The notes under the pieces were generated by a model that did no database searches, had not been told where the DNA came from, and saw nothing but the letters and a program-made list of their open reading frames with translations. DNA of 15,702 nt from Frondihabitans sp. (lineage in GTDB: Bacteria; Actinomycetota; Actinomycetes; Actinomycetales; Microbacteriaceae), in contig JAODMX010000115.1 of NCBI GenBank assembly GCA_025464735.1, positions 1 to 15,702 on the forward strand, given 5' to 3'. How positions within the stretch are numbered: the first letter of the stretch is position 1; each line of letters starts with the position of its first letter. A program made the translations under genes and the position numbers. Positions 15,467 to 15,702 of this stretch are shown in pieces.

Positions 15467-15702
15467 AGCAGGGAGAAGTACTCGCGCTGCTCCCAGTCGG
15501 AGACGTAGGCGAGATAGCGGGCGAACTCGGCACGCTTGAGGGTCAGAAACCAGGCGGTGAAGGTCTCCCCGAATGCGCGGGCAAAGGTCTCGTCGTTCTC
15601 CAGCGCATCGAGGGCCTCCGCAAGGCTGCCGGGAAGTCGCTCGGCCTCGGCGTCGTAGGGGTTCTCGGAGGCGGCCGGCGGCTCGAGTCTCCGCTCGATC
15701 CC
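15463..15702 (-). CDS. Glutamine-synthetase-family protein, C-terminal part (cut by window end)
   Basis: Only the last 79 residues are present. They read GIERRLEPP, then NPYDAEAERLPGSLAEALDAL, and close with AEFARYLAYVSDWEQREYFSLL (last 22 residues). This is the characteristic C-terminal region of glutamine synthetase catalytic domains, including the GlnA-like gamma-glutamyl-amine ligases. The W-E-x-x-E-Y end is shared by housekeeping and catabolic members, so the substrate (ammonia or an organic amine) cannot be told. Coupling to an oxygenase reductase by a GTGA overlap suggests a catabolic ligase rather than the main glutamine synthetase. Confidence 0.85.
   Translation of the reverse strand, partial: GIERRLEPPAASENPYDAEAERLPGSLAEALDALENDETFARAFGETFTAWFLTLKRAEFARYLAYVSDWEQREYFSLL

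Overview
This is a GC-rich, gene-dense window typical of an Actinomycetota chromosome. Supporting signs are the many GTG starts, the stop/start overlaps, the actinobacterial ureABCFGD gene order without ureE, and a substrate-binding protein that is a Tat-type lipoprotein. The genus cannot be fixed from sequence alone; a Microbacteriaceae-like or Rhodococcus/Pseudonocardia-like soil actinobacterium would fit. I saw no tRNA, rRNA, CRISPR array, insertion sequence or phage gene.

Block 1 (12-7720, minus strand) reads cupin, Dpp/Opp-family substrate-binding lipoprotein, permease, permease, alpha/beta hydrolase, ATPase, ATPase, amidohydrolase-2-like protein. From the binding protein to the last gene, every junction is either a 1-4 bp stop/start overlap or a 2 bp gap. 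This is one translationally coupled uptake-plus-hydrolysis operon. A good sigma-70-like promoter and a perfect palindrome (ATTGGATCCAAT) lie in front of the binding protein gene.

Block 2 (7841-12558, plus strand) is a complete urease operon: the three structural subunits ureA, ureB and ureC, then the accessory genes ureF, ureG and ureD. All nickel-site residues of UreC are present. There is no ureE, but UreG has a long His/Asp-rich C-terminal tail that could do the nickel-holding job. The region between the blocks carries a second copy of the GGATCCAATT sequence found before the transporter, so the two divergent operons may answer to one GntR-type regulator. My working model is import of a nitrogenous compound, its hydrolysis by the alpha/beta hydrolase and/or amidohydrolase-like protein, and final release of ammonia from urea. 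Nickel or peptide import remains an alternative.

Block 3 (12360-15702, minus strand) converges on the urease operon. In transcription order it holds the C-terminal end of a glutamine-synthetase-family enzyme, a phthalate/vanillate-dioxygenase-reductase-type flavin/[2Fe-2S] reductase, a six-helix membrane protein and a GMC-family FAD oxidoreductase. This looks like part of an oxidative catabolic cluster, possibly for an amine, whose oxygenase lies outside the window. The ureD reading frame runs 199 bp into the end of the GMC gene on the opposite strand, an unusual tail-to-tail overlap.
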